Shown: positions 8,298-15,886 of the stretch, piece after piece
Numbering within the stretch: the first letter of the stretch is position 1
How the letters are laid out: each line of letters begins with the position of its first letter
Source: an uncultured Eubacteriales bacterium
GTDB lineage: Bacteria > Bacillota > Clostridia > Oscillospirales > Oscillospiraceae
Assembly: GCA_900547315.1 (NCBI GenBank)
Contig: URGI01000009.1
Coordinates: 1 to 38,005 of the forward strand
Length of the DNA: 38,005 bases
Reading direction: 5' to 3'
Notes under the pieces: model-generated
What the model saw: only the letters and a program-made list of their open reading frames with translations
What the model was told of the DNA's origin: nothing
The model's database searches: none
Program-made: the position numbers and the translations under genes

Positions 8298-9173
8298 TTA
8301 TCCTTTGACACTGCCGGAATTGGCGATGCCTTCTACCAGATATTCCTCGCCGTGCAGGAACAGCAGCAGCGACGGGATCATATAAACGGTCGCCATGGCG
8401 AAAGCCAAACCGATCTCGCCGGTGTTTATCGACGAGAGGAACACCGAAAGCGGCTGGGCGTCCGCGTCCTGCAAAAGGATCAGCGGCTGCTCGACCATGT
8501 TCCAGTAGTCGATGAACACGAGTATCGCGATCGAGTATAGCGCCGAGCGGCACTGCGGCAGGCATATTCGCGTGAATATCTGCCATTCGCCCGCGCCGTC
8601 GACCTTGGCGGCCTCGATGAGCGAATACGGTATGCGGCGCATGAACTTCGTCAGCAGGAACACCGAGAACGGCGCGAACACGCCGGGCAGGATTATAGCC
8701 CAGCTCGTGTTGAGGATGCCGAGCCATTTACTGACGAGGTAGTTCGGAACCAGCGTTACCTGATAGGGCATCAGCATCAGAATGACATAGAAGAAGAAAA
8801 TGCCGCTTCTGATCTTGCCGCGCCATCGCGTGAAGCTGTATGCCGCAACGGAGGCGATGGCCACCTGAAATATGACGATCGGCACGACCAGCAGCACACT
8901 GTTCCAGAATTTCAGCAGGTACTCCGGCGACTTGATAAGGCCGTTTATATACTGCGAAAGCGTGACCTTATCGGGAATGAACTTGAGGTTTACGGTCTTG
9001 GAGACGTAGCCGCCGGTGGTCGTGGAGAATATCATGCCGTAGTTTGCGTTTATCTCTTCCTCCGACATGAAGGAGTTTGTAATTGTCAGAACCGTCGGCA
9101 GCAGGAAGGCGATGGCGAATATCGCGCACAGCACAAACATTGCGCCGCGGCCGAAATAATGCTTTTTCTTCAT
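8298..9173 (-). CDS. carbohydrate ABC transporter permease, MalG type
   Basis: 291 residues with six predicted membrane helices, the inner-membrane half of a CUT1-family importer. The ATPase-contacting EAA loop is present (EAAKVDGAGEWQIFTRICLP). The first helix is followed by a large extracytoplasmic loop of about 70 residues, a little longer than in many MalG proteins. The start overlaps the stop of the MalF-type gene by 4 nt, so the two permeases are coupled. No MsmX/MalK ATPase is nearby; in Firmicutes a shared ATPase encoded elsewhere often serves such systems. The sugar, or other substrate, cannot be deduced. Confidence 0.88.
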   Translation of the reverse strand: MKKKHYFGRGAMFVLCAIFAIAFLLPTVLTITNSFMSEEEINANYGMIFSTTTGGYVSKTVNLKFIPDKVTLSQYINGLIKSPEYLLKFWNSVLLVVPIVIFQVAIASVAAYSFTRWRGKIRSGIFFFYVILMLMPYQVTLVPNYLVSKWLGILNTSWAIILPGVFAPFSVFLLTKFMRRIPYSLIEAAKVDGAGEWQIFTRICLPQCRSALYSIAILVFIDYWNMVEQPLILLQDADAQPLSVFLSSINTGEIGLAFAMATVYMIPSLLLFLHGEEYLVEGIANSGSVKG

Positions 9174-10057
9174 CCCTCCACGTCCTTTCCGAACCAGTCC
9201 TCGGCAGCAAAGAGCAGCGCGATGAGAACGACCATGACAATGGCCATGACGACCGCCGCCGCGGAAAGCTTCTGATAATCAAGGGATTGGAAGGTATTGT
9301 TCATGAAGTGCTGAAGCATGTACAGCGAGCTGTACGGGTAAGCGCCCGTCAGCAGATAGACCTCGCGGAAAACCTTGAAAGAGTTTATCAGCGAGAGTAT
9401 CGTGACGAAGAGCACGGTGGGGGACAGATAGCGGAGCTTGATGGCGAAGAACTTGTACCACTCGGAGGCGCCTTCAACGTCGGCCACCTCAAGCAGCTCC
9501 TTCGGGATATTGGCAAGTCCGGCCATGAACAGTATCATAAAGTAGCCGAGGTTTTTCCACAGGAACAGGATGATGACGACCAGCATCGCATAATCGGTCT
9601 GGAGCCAGTCGATCTTATCCGCGCCGAAGAGCATGATGAACTCGTTCACGGTGCCGTTATAGTTGAAGAGCACCTGCCAGATCAGAACGACCGAGGCCAC
9701 GGGAACCATCATCGGGCTGAGGAAAAACGTACGGAACTGAGATTTCAAAGGGATGCGGCACTCAAGCATGAGCGCGAGCGCCATCGAGAGAATGACCGCC
9801 AGCGGCACCGCGAGGAACGAAAAGGTCAGGGTATTTTTCGCGGCGGTGAGGAATGCGGAGTTCTGGAACAGCTTCACGAAGTTGTCGAGAAACACAAAAT
9901 TGCGCGAGCCGACTCCGTCGATGACCGAATAGTACACAACGACGAAGAACGGTATAATAAAGAACACGCCCACGCCCAGAAGGCTTGGCGAGAGGAAGCA
10001 CATGCTTTTCAGGAAGTCCTTCGCCTTGTCATTAAATTTTAGCGAGCGTTTTTTCAT
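9170..10057 (-). CDS. sugar ABC transporter permease, MalF/UgpA type
   Basis: 295 residues with a short basic N-terminus and about six membrane helices. The EAA-loop equivalent is LLEVADVEGASEWYKFFAIK, which would dock to an ABC ATPase. It is the partner of the MalG-type permease that overlaps its 3' end. Its own probable promoter lies upstream at 10103-10131, so the permease-adaptor part can be transcribed separately from the binding-protein gene, from which it is parted by a GIY-YIG gene and repeats. Confidence 0.88.
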   Translation of the reverse strand: MKKRSLKFNDKAKDFLKSMCFLSPSLLGVGVFFIIPFFVVVYYSVIDGVGSRNFVFLDNFVKLFQNSAFLTAAKNTLTFSFLAVPLAVILSMALALMLECRIPLKSQFRTFFLSPMMVPVASVVLIWQVLFNYNGTVNEFIMLFGADKIDWLQTDYAMLVVIILFLWKNLGYFMILFMAGLANIPKELLEVADVEGASEWYKFFAIKLRYLSPTVLFVTILSLINSFKVFREVYLLTGAYPYSSLYMLQHFMNNTFQSLDYQKLSAAAVVMAIVMVVLIALLFAAEDWFGKDVEG

Positions 10058-10102
10058 AGCTTATCTTCTTATCTTCCATCAGTTTGAGTTATAGTTTGGC
10101 TT

Positions 10103-10131
10103 ATTATACTATATTTAGAGAAATATTACAA
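10103..10131 (-). promoter_or_regulatory. promoter of the permease-adaptor genes
   Basis: Read on the minus strand: TTGTAA (10131-10126), 17-bp spacer, TATAAT (10108-10103). It lies between the GIY-YIG stop and the MalF-type start, suggesting that the permeases gained or kept a separate promoter. A 7-bp inverted repeat AGCCGC/GCGGCT lies just upstream, after the GIY-YIG gene, without a clear U-tract. Confidence 0.5.
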
Positions 10132-10163
10132 GCCGCAGGCGCAAAATTGCAGCGGCTTTTCAG

Positions 10164-10454
10164 TCAGTCAAGAAGCTCCGGATATAGATCACGCCACGCG
10201 GGATTTATACCCGCAATAAGCGTGTTTTTCTTCTTGCGTGACCATGACTTGATTTGCTTCTCTCGTTCTATTGCGGAGAGTACGTCGTGGGTGCTTTCGT
10301 AATATACGAGCTTCTTGACAGCATATTTTGTCGTAAATCCGTCAGGGTCTGCGCCGGTGCGGTGTTCATATACACGGCGTACGAGGTTGTTTGTAACGCC
10401 TGTATATATCGTGTAGTTTGAGGCGCTGGACATGATATATACGTAATACTCCAT
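10164..10454 (-). CDS. small GIY-YIG nuclease domain protein
   Basis: 96 residues with the GIY-YIG fold signature: YYVYIMSS then YTGVTNNLVRRVYEHR, the arginine of RVYEH and a downstream conserved glutamate (ESTHD region). It ends with the family tail NPAWRDLYPELL. Homologues of this size (UPF0213/YhbQ-like) are common in bacteria; some are structure-dependent nucleases, and the cellular role is mostly unknown. It interrupts an otherwise coherent transporter operon and sits beside a MITE-like inverted-repeat element (10491-10639), which suggests the pair arrived together. GGAGG precedes the ATG. Confidence 0.88.
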   Translation of the reverse strand: MEYYVYIMSSASNYTIYTGVTNNLVRRVYEHRTGADPDGFTTKYAVKKLVYYESTHDVLSAIEREKQIKSWSRKKKNTLIAGINPAWRDLYPELLD

Positions 10455-10490
10455 GCATTACCTCCGGCTATGACATTGGAACGGGGATGC

Positions 10491-10639
10491 GGATTGCCAC
10501 GACCAGTCTGAGGACTGGTCTCGCAATGACAAGGTGGTCTGAAGGCGAAGCGGCGATTTTAAATCCCGCAAAACGGAAGAATCGGCGCAATATTTAAAAC
10601 ACTGTTGTCATTCCGAGGAGCGAAGCGACGTGGGAATCC
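10491..10639. repeat. MITE/REP-like element with imperfect terminal inverted repeats
   Basis: The left end (10491-10531) begins GGATTGCCACGACC and ends CGCAATGACA. The right end (10606-10639), read on the opposite strand, begins GGATTCCCACGTCG and ends CGGAATGACA. The two are imperfect inverted copies around about 74 bp of unique DNA, and each end can itself fold into a hairpin (for example ACCAGTC/GACTGGT). GTCATTGCGAG...CAATCC-type repeats are widespread intergenic repeats in bacteria. No coding sequence is seen inside. Confidence 0.7.
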
Positions 10640-10669
10640 GTTCTCCTTCACAGCGCAGTTGAATCAGGA

Positions 10670-10702
10670 GTCTCTCCCGCTCTGATAAAGAGCGGGAGAG
10701 AC
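10670..10702. repeat. strong hairpin just after the solute-binding protein gene
   Basis: A perfect 14-bp GC-rich stem (10670-10683 with 10689-10702, loop GATAA) lies 9 bp past the stop codon on the minus strand. No U-tract follows in either direction, so it is a poor terminator. It could protect the 3' end of the binding-protein mRNA, as hairpins after malE-type genes do. Confidence 0.6.
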
Positions 10703-10711
10703 ATTGTTATA

Positions 10712-13123
10712 TTACCGCTGCTCGTTGACGTAGATATTCGCCTTGTTCTGAATAAGTCTTGCGACTTCCTCGGCGCTCTTCTGACCGGAGAAGAAGGCCG
10801 GGGTCTGCTCGTTGACGATATCATAGATGCTGGAGGAGTAGTCGGCTACCTTGGTGGTGGTAGTGATAAGCTCCCAGAGCTTGTCGGCCTGCTCCTGGGT
10901 GGTGGCGTAGATATCAATATAATTATCGCCGTTGCCCCAGCTCATACCGCTGCGGGACACCTCTATCTTGTTGCCGTTCTCGTCAAGGACGTAATTGCCG
11001 TTTTCGTCCTTCTGATACTCGGGAGTCATGGCCTCCTTGAGCTTTGCATTATATGCATTGATGTTGCTCGGGAAGCCGTACTGTTCCTTCTGGAAGTCCT
11101 CGGTGAAGAAGGTGCGGATGAACTGCCATGCGGCGTCCTTGTTCTCGCAGCGGGCAGAGATGGCGTAGCCGGAGTTGTTGAAGTTCAGCATGTTGCCGGT
11201 GCCGCTGGAGGTCGGGTATCCAATATAGGTGACGCTGCCGCCGAAGATGGCGTCGTACATGGGCAGGTCGTTGAAGTCGGAGATGTAGGTGTTCAGAAGC
11301 ATCTGCTTGCCCTGAGCGACGCGGGTATAGTCGTTGTCGTCATCGCTGTATTCATAGCTGTCCCAGTTGAAATCGTTCTGGAACTGGGAGGCAAACTTCA
11401 GCATGTCGATGAAGCCCTGACTGTCGAAATTGCACTGGCCGGTAGTCCAGTCGACGAGCGTACCCATATCCAGCGCGAGGCAGGAAGACAGCACATCCTG
11501 AGAGGTGGTGTAGTAGTTGAATATCTGGCAGCCCTCAGGCATCTTTGCGAGAGCCTCCTGAAGCTGTTCGTAGTTCCAGCCCGGAGTGTCGCCGACGATG
11601 GAGCTTGCGCCCGCAACGCCCTGAATGTTGAAGTTGGAGACGGTGGAGTAGAGCTTGCCGTCAACCTCGAAAGCCGCGAGGACGTTCGGAATGAAGTCGG
11701 ACTTGTTCAGATCGGGATCGGCGTCGAAGAAGCTGTCGAGATCGGCGATGAGTCCCTTGCCCGCGAGCTGGGAGACGGAGAAGCCGCTGAGGTCGAGAAT
11801 GTCAGGCACGTTGCCGGCCATGATCTCGGTGGTGAGCTTGGTGAGACCGGCGGAGTAATCATCGTCGGTGTTGTACTCGGAGTAGTCGTTGACCTGAATA
11901 CGGTACTGGTCGCTATTGCGGTTGAACTTGACTATGAGCTCCTGCGTGTCCCAGTTGAGTCCCTGAGTACCGAGCGTGATGTAGGTCTTCTGCGGCAGGC
12001 TGCTGGAGGGGACTTTGCTGATGGTGATAAGCTCGCTGGTGCAGTTTTCGTATTTGCCGTCCCACTCGTTGGTGACGGCGACGATGCGGCCGTCGGACAG
12101 GACGTACTGGTTGGAGAGGTCGTTGGTGTTGACGTCGCAGTCGAGCCAGCTGAAGATCTTGGTCTCGGTCTCGGTGTCAAAGTTGTAGCCGTAGAAGCTC
12201 AGACCGTTGGTATAGTAGATGTCATAGTCACCGTCGCCGGTTATCATGTTCTGGGTCCAGCCCTTGAGCTTCAGGGTCTTGCCGAGAGAGCGGGAAGCGA
12301 TGTCGACAAGCTGTATGCCATAGCCGTCGTTGCCGTACGCGAGGACGCCGACGTTGCCGTCACGCAGCTTGATGAGGTTTTCGGGGTAGTTGTCGAGATC
12401 AATGTCGAAGTCGACGGAGCCGTCGGCGTTGAAGACGCGGATGAGCATGTCGCTGGTGACAACGACCTTGCCGTCGTCGGTGACGACCATGTTGTACGGG
12501 AAGAAGGAGTCGTCACCGTTGGAGCTGCTGCTGAGCTCGGCACAGCTCAGCTCAGCGCCGGTAGCGTCGAGACTGCGGAGATAGGAGTGCTGCTCGTACT
12601 GGTAGTAGTTCCAGTATTCGTCGCTGGACTCATCAAGACCTTCGGGAGCGTCGCTCCAAGAGAGGTACAGAGTCTCAAGAGACATCAGGCTGCCGTCAGC
12701 CATGAGGCAGAGCTGGGAAAGGCTGCTGGTAGAGGTCTGACCGTGACCCTCAAGCTTAACGGGGGCGTAGTTTTCAAGCTTGGTGCGGGTTCCGTCATAG
12801 CCGTTGAGGTACAGACGGTTCTCGTATATGTCGTACTGACCCTCGTACTCGGCGGGAGCGTCGTGCTCCATCTCGCCGACCTTCTCGTTCTCAACGGTGT
12901 AAAAGCCGGTTTCGGTGAACAGGAAGGGGTTGAGGTAGGTATGTCCGTCGCCGTTATTCAGCTTGGAGAAGCTGGACGCATAGACATATTCCGGCGTCGG
13001 CGTGCTGTCGGGCTTGTCGTTGCCGCCGTTATTGCTGTTGTCCCCGCCGCTGCCGCAGGCGCATAGGCTCAGCGCAAGAACTGCGACGAGAAGCAGGGAA
13101 ATGATTCTGGTTGTTTTTTTCAT
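10712..13123 (-). CDS. large two-domain extracellular solute-binding lipoprotein
   Basis: 803 residues, nearly twice a normal binding protein. The signal peptide ends in the lipobox L-C-A-C, so Cys22 or Cys24 is probably lipidated and the protein is tethered outside the membrane. After a low-complexity Gly/Asn/Asp linker, residues of about 45-370 show repeated short blade-like motifs (DGKVVVTS, LRDGNVGVLAYG, LSDGRIVAVTN), suggesting a beta-propeller. Residues from about 375 to 803 have the family 1 solute-binding fold (IMAGNVPDILDL, AGKGLIADLD, KDAAWQFIRTFF). It is the likely receptor for the MalF/MalG-type permeases downstream on the same strand. GAGGAGG precedes the ATG. The propeller might sense or bind a polymer; that is a guess. 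Confidence 0.82.
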   Translation of the reverse strand: MKKTTRIISLLLVAVLALSLCACGSGGDNSNNGGNDKPDSTPTPEYVYASSFSKLNNGDGHTYLNPFLFTETGFYTVENEKVGEMEHDAPAEYEGQYDIYENRLYLNGYDGTRTKLENYAPVKLEGHGQTSTSSLSQLCLMADGSLMSLETLYLSWSDAPEGLDESSDEYWNYYQYEQHSYLRSLDATGAELSCAELSSSSNGDDSFFPYNMVVTDDGKVVVTSDMLIRVFNADGSVDFDIDLDNYPENLIKLRDGNVGVLAYGNDGYGIQLVDIASRSLGKTLKLKGWTQNMITGDGDYDIYYTNGLSFYGYNFDTETETKIFSWLDCDVNTNDLSNQYVLSDGRIVAVTNEWDGKYENCTSELITISKVPSSSLPQKTYITLGTQGLNWDTQELIVKFNRNSDQYRIQVNDYSEYNTDDDYSAGLTKLTTEIMAGNVPDILDLSGFSVSQLAGKGLIADLDSFFDADPDLNKSDFIPNVLAAFEVDGKLYSTVSNFNIQGVAGASSIVGDTPGWNYEQLQEALAKMPEGCQIFNYYTTSQDVLSSCLALDMGTLVDWTTGQCNFDSQGFIDMLKFASQFQNDFNWDSYEYSDDDNDYTRVAQGKQMLLNTYISDFNDLPMYDAIFGGSVTYIGYPTSSGTGNMLNFNNSGYAISARCENKDAAWQFIRTFFTEDFQKEQYGFPSNINAYNAKLKEAMTPEYQKDENGNYVLDENGNKIEVSRSGMSWGNGDNYIDIYATTQEQADKLWELITTTTKVADYSSSIYDIVNEQTPAFFSGQKSAEEVARLIQNKANIYVNEQR

Positions 13124-13191
13124 TTTGTTCCTCCTCGGAAATTCAATGGGATTTCTATCGAACGCATGTAGGGATAAAAATCTATGGTCTC

Positions 13192-13239
13192 ATTGTAGCA
13201 TATAATGCGCGCTCTGTCTCTTAACTTTTCTTAAATGTT
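13192..13239 (-). promoter_or_regulatory. promoter of the solute-binding protein gene with response-regulator-like direct repeat
   Basis: On the minus strand, GAGACA (13220-13215), a 17-bp spacer and TACAAT (13197-13192) form the core promoter. Immediately upstream, on the plus strand, are two decamers in direct repeat, CTTAACTTTT (13220-13229) and CTTAAATGTT (13230-13239), matching at 8 of 10 positions. OmpR-family regulators bind such direct repeats with 10-11 bp phasing next to the -35 box, and the divergent neighbour encodes one. Confidence 0.55.
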
Positions 13240-13249
13240 TGATTTTTCG

Positions 13250-13278
13250 TTGGTTTATATGAAATTATGTGTTATGAT
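13250..13278 (+). promoter_or_regulatory. promoter of the two-component system
   Basis: TTGGTT (13250-13255) and TATGAT (13273-13278) are 17 bp apart. It is back to back with the binding-protein promoter, so the same CTTAA direct repeats could serve both. The predicted leader to the ATG at 13406 is about 120 nt and GC-rich; no known riboswitch is recognised in it. Confidence 0.5.
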
Positions 13279-13405
13279 GCACTCAGTTAAAATGCATCGC
13301 GCCGTGCCGCAGCGCCTCCTCCCGCCGCGCTGCCGCCATTGTGAACCGCGATTGCATCGAACAGGTAAATTTTATGTATCGTTTTTGTATAGAGGAGAGA
13401 TAAAT

Positions 13406-14095
13406 ATGGCTGCCAGTTCCAATATTCTAATAGTAGACGACGATCCGGATATCCGCCAGGTGCTGAAGATATTGCTGAGCGAGACATATACTGTTGCCGA
13501 GGCGAGCAGCGGCATGGAGGCCGTCGCGTATGTGAAGGAGCATCCGGAGCTTGACCTCGTGCTGCTGGATGTGATGATGCCGGGGATGGACGGCTTCCAG
13601 ACCTGCGACGCGATACGCAAGGACTCCAACGTCCCCGTCCTGTTCCTCACCGCGAAGTCCGCCGAGAACGACCGCGTCAGCGCCTATTCCAGCGGCGGCG
13701 ACGATTTCCTGTCCAAGCCCTTCTCCAGCGTGGAGCTGCTGGCCAAGGTCAGCTCGCTGATGCGCCGGTATAAGGAGTACCGCGGCAAGCCGGAAGAGGC
13801 GCTTGCAGTGGAGAATCTTGAGGTCGATTTCTCGACGCACAAGGTCACGAGCAGCGGCAAGCCCGTCGCCCTGACCGACACGGAGTACGCCATCCTCGCG
13901 TATCTGCTCCAGAACCGCGGCCGCACCGTGACTGCCGTGGAGCTGTACGAGGCCGTGTGGAACGAAAAGTACCTCGCCGGTTCCGGCAACACCGTGATGG
14001 TGCACGTTCTGAACCTGCGCCGCAAGATAGAAGAAAATTCGTCCAGTCCGAAGATAGTTCGCACGGTCTGGGGAAAGGGCTATCAAATTGACTGA
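13406..14095 (+). CDS. OmpR/PhoB-family response regulator
   Basis: 229 residues. The N-terminal receiver has the acidic pair (VDDDPD), the phospho-acceptor aspartate D55 in LLDVMMPG, and the conserved Thr and Lys (FLTAKS, FLSKPF). The C-terminal winged helix (about 130-229) shows the usual LTDTEYAILAYLLQNRGR and VMVHVLNLRRKIE motifs. It should bind direct-repeat DNA when phosphorylated by the kinase that overlaps it downstream. I chose the ATG at 13406 because GAGGAGAG precedes it; the frame is open further upstream but without family sequence. It is divergent from the transporter operon, which it probably regulates. Confidence 0.92.
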   Translation: MAASSNILIVDDDPDIRQVLKILLSETYTVAEASSGMEAVAYVKEHPELDLVLLDVMMPGMDGFQTCDAIRKDSNVPVLFLTAKSAENDRVSAYSSGGDDFLSKPFSSVELLAKVSSLMRRYKEYRGKPEEALAVENLEVDFSTHKVTSSGKPVALTDTEYAILAYLLQNRGRTVTAVELYEAVWNEKYLAGSGNTVMVHVLNLRRKIEENSSSPKIVRTVWGKGYQID

Positions 14096-15458
14096 GAAGC
14101 AACCTGAGCGGAGGAAAAGGCGCCTGCCGTCCTCGCTCAACGCGAAAATGCTTTATACGATCCTGCTGGGCTTCGCCTGCGCGCTGATCGTGATGGCGGT
14201 AGTGCGCGGGGTGGGGAACCTCATCGTCGATAAGGTGTATATGAGCAGCGATGCGATTTCTTCCCGCAAGGCTGAGGTGTATTCGCAGTTCAGCAGCTAT
14301 GTAAGCTCACGCCGCATCAATGGTGACGACGCTTCCGCCGTCGCGCGCTGGGCGAAGGACCATGAATATGTCACCATTCTTATCTATAAAGGACGCAGCT
14401 TCTCCATGCGTGTACATGACGGAGAGGCTGTCAACGTCTCAAATATTGCCGGAGCGGAGCGAAGCCAGTATATTGCGCAGAGCCAGAGACTTTATCCGAT
14501 GCGCTTTGCCGACGGACTGTATCAGATAGCGATAAGCGAGAACTCGCAGGTGCGCGAATACGCGCTGGCAAACGTTGTAGCGTGGGCTTCGGCGTGCCTG
14601 ATATTCATAGCGGTTTTGCTGTGGTATGTGCAGCGGATGACGAAGCGCATAATAGTGCTGTCGAATGAGGCGGGGGAGATCGGCGAGGGCGATCTTGAGC
14701 ACGATATAACCGTCAAGGGCAACGACGAGCTTTCGATGCTTGCGCATGAGGTGGACATGATGCGCAGCTCTGTCATTGAGAAAATGGGCAACGAGCGGCG
14801 TGCATGGCAGGCAAACTCCGAGCTGATAACCGCAATCTCGCACGATATACGCACGCCTATGACCTCAATGCTGGGGTATCTGAGCCTGCTCGACGAGAAC
14901 GGCATCAGCGACGAGGAACAGGCGAAGCAGTTTATCTCCGCGGCCTACGGCAAGGCCATGGAGCTGAAGGATCTCACGGACGAACTGTTCAAGTATTTCC
15001 TTGTTTTCGGCCGCGCCGACCTTGAGATGAACATGGAGGAGTTTGACGCGAGGATGCTGCTCGACCAGTTCATGCTCGAACTGCAGTTCGACCTGCAGGA
15101 CGACGGGTTCAACGTGTCGCGCATCGACTTCATCGGCGACTGCCGCGTCTCGGCGGATACGATGTATCTCAAGCGCGTGTTCGATAATCTGCTGTCGAAC
15201 CTGCGCAAGTATGCGGACAAGTCGCGGCCGGTGATGATCCTCTCCGCGCTGGAAAACGGCTGGCTGAGCGTCTGTGTGTCGAACTACGTGGTGCGCTCGA
15301 TGAACCGCGTCGAGAGCACGAAGATAGGCATCCGCACCTGCGAGAAGATAATGACGCATATGGGCGGCAGCTTCGAGATACGCTCCGACGAGGAACACTT
15401 CGCCGCAGAGCTGAAGCTCCCGGCGATCGAAAATGATGTGCTGCCAGCAGGAAAGTAA
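14088..15458 (+). CDS. sensor histidine kinase with degenerate ATP-binding lid
   Basis: 456 residues, starting at a TTG that overlaps the response-regulator stop by 8 nt. It has membrane helices at about 19-42 and 160-182, an extracytoplasmic sensor region between them, a HAMP linker, and a HisKA domain with the phosphorylated histidine H252 in SHDIRTPMTS. The catalytic domain keeps the N box (FDNLLSNLRKYAD) and a G2-like stretch (STKIGIRTCEKIM). The D-x-G-x-G (G1) motif is not visible between them. This shortened lid recurs in some Firmicutes kinases, so activity is still likely. It pairs with the preceding regulator and probably senses an envelope or nutrient cue tied to the divergent transporter. 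Confidence 0.88.
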   Translation: MTEKQPERRKRRLPSSLNAKMLYTILLGFACALIVMAVVRGVGNLIVDKVYMSSDAISSRKAEVYSQFSSYVSSRRINGDDASAVARWAKDHEYVTILIYKGRSFSMRVHDGEAVNVSNIAGAERSQYIAQSQRLYPMRFADGLYQIAISENSQVREYALANVVAWASACLIFIAVLLWYVQRMTKRIIVLSNEAGEIGEGDLEHDITVKGNDELSMLAHEVDMMRSSVIEKMGNERRAWQANSELITAISHDIRTPMTSMLGYLSLLDENGISDEEQAKQFISAAYGKAMELKDLTDELFKYFLVFGRADLEMNMEEFDARMLLDQFMLELQFDLQDDGFNVSRIDFIGDCRVSADTMYLKRVFDNLLSNLRKYADKSRPVMILSALENGWLSVCVSNYVVRSMNRVESTKIGIRTCEKIMTHMGGSFEIRSDEEHFAAELKLPAIENDVLPAGK

Positions 15459-15489
15459 ACGTCTTTAACTTGCTTACAAAAATATAGAT

Positions 15490-15517
15490 CGACGCCGGGG
15501 CATGTGCCCCGGCGTCG
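15490..15517. terminator. bidirectional terminator between kinase and Xre genes
   Basis: An 11-bp GC-rich stem (15490-15500 with 15507-15517, loop CATGTG) is followed by GGTTATTCTT. It separates the convergent kinase (+) and Xre regulator (-, ends 15519). Confidence 0.75.
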
Positions 15518-15518
15518 G

Positions 15519-15767
15519 TTATTCTTCATCTTCAAGCCCAGCAAAGAATTCGTCATACGAGCAGGAATAGATTTTCCTCAGCTCCACTATAACGCTTGCC
15601 CGGATATTCAGTTCGCCGGACTCATATTTTGCGTAGGTCGTCCGTCCGATATCGCAGCCGCGGCGCTGAAGCTCCGCGCACAGCTTTTCCTGCGACAGTC
15701 CGCTGCCCGCCCGAAGTCTGCGCAGATTATCGCCCATGTTCCGGTCACGCCTGATTTTTTGCTCCAT
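15519..15767 (-). CDS. Xre-family helix-turn-helix regulator
   Basis: 82 residues from the ATG at 15767, chosen because GGAG lies 7 nt upstream; an ATG at 15785 has no ribosome site. The HTH_3 fold is clear: LRRLRAGSGLSQEKLCAELQ, a turn, then GRTTYAKYESGELNI and a hydrophobic helix VIVELRKIY. The short length means a DNA-binding domain with little else. It is divergent from a 73-residue orphan gene, and the shared intergenic region has two copies of an ATACTGGTC motif, so it probably represses itself and the neighbour. Confidence 0.85.
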   Translation of the reverse strand: MEQKIRRDRNMGDNLRRLRAGSGLSQEKLCAELQRRGCDIGRTTYAKYESGELNIRASVIVELRKIYSCSYDEFFAGLEDEE

Positions 15768-15792
15768 GTTCTTCTCCGCCTGCATAATTTTT

Positions 15793-15867
15793 GACCAGTA
15801 TCAGTTGCAAGCAGTCAAATTTTATGCTAAGCTGAGAGAAAATATTGACCGCTATACTGGTCGATAT
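15793..15867. promoter_or_regulatory. divergent promoter-operator with paired ATACTGGTC motifs
   Basis: The motif ATACTGGTC lies on the plus strand at 15854-15862 and on the minus strand at 15801-15793. In each case the preceding base makes a -10-like hexamer (TATACT at 15853-15858; GATACT at 15802-15797) pointing at the respective gene. The plus-strand copy is also the right half of a 26-bp near-palindrome, 15842-15867, with 9-bp arms and one mismatch. This layout fits repression of both genes by the small Xre protein. Confidence 0.55.
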
Positions 15868-15886
15868 TTGCAGTGGAGGTATAAAA

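Noticed and set aside
13406..15458. This two-component pair as the missing AgrC/AgrA
   Set aside because: The regulator has an OmpR-type winged helix rather than a LytTR domain, the kinase has only two membrane helices, and the genes lie more than 22 kb from agrBD.
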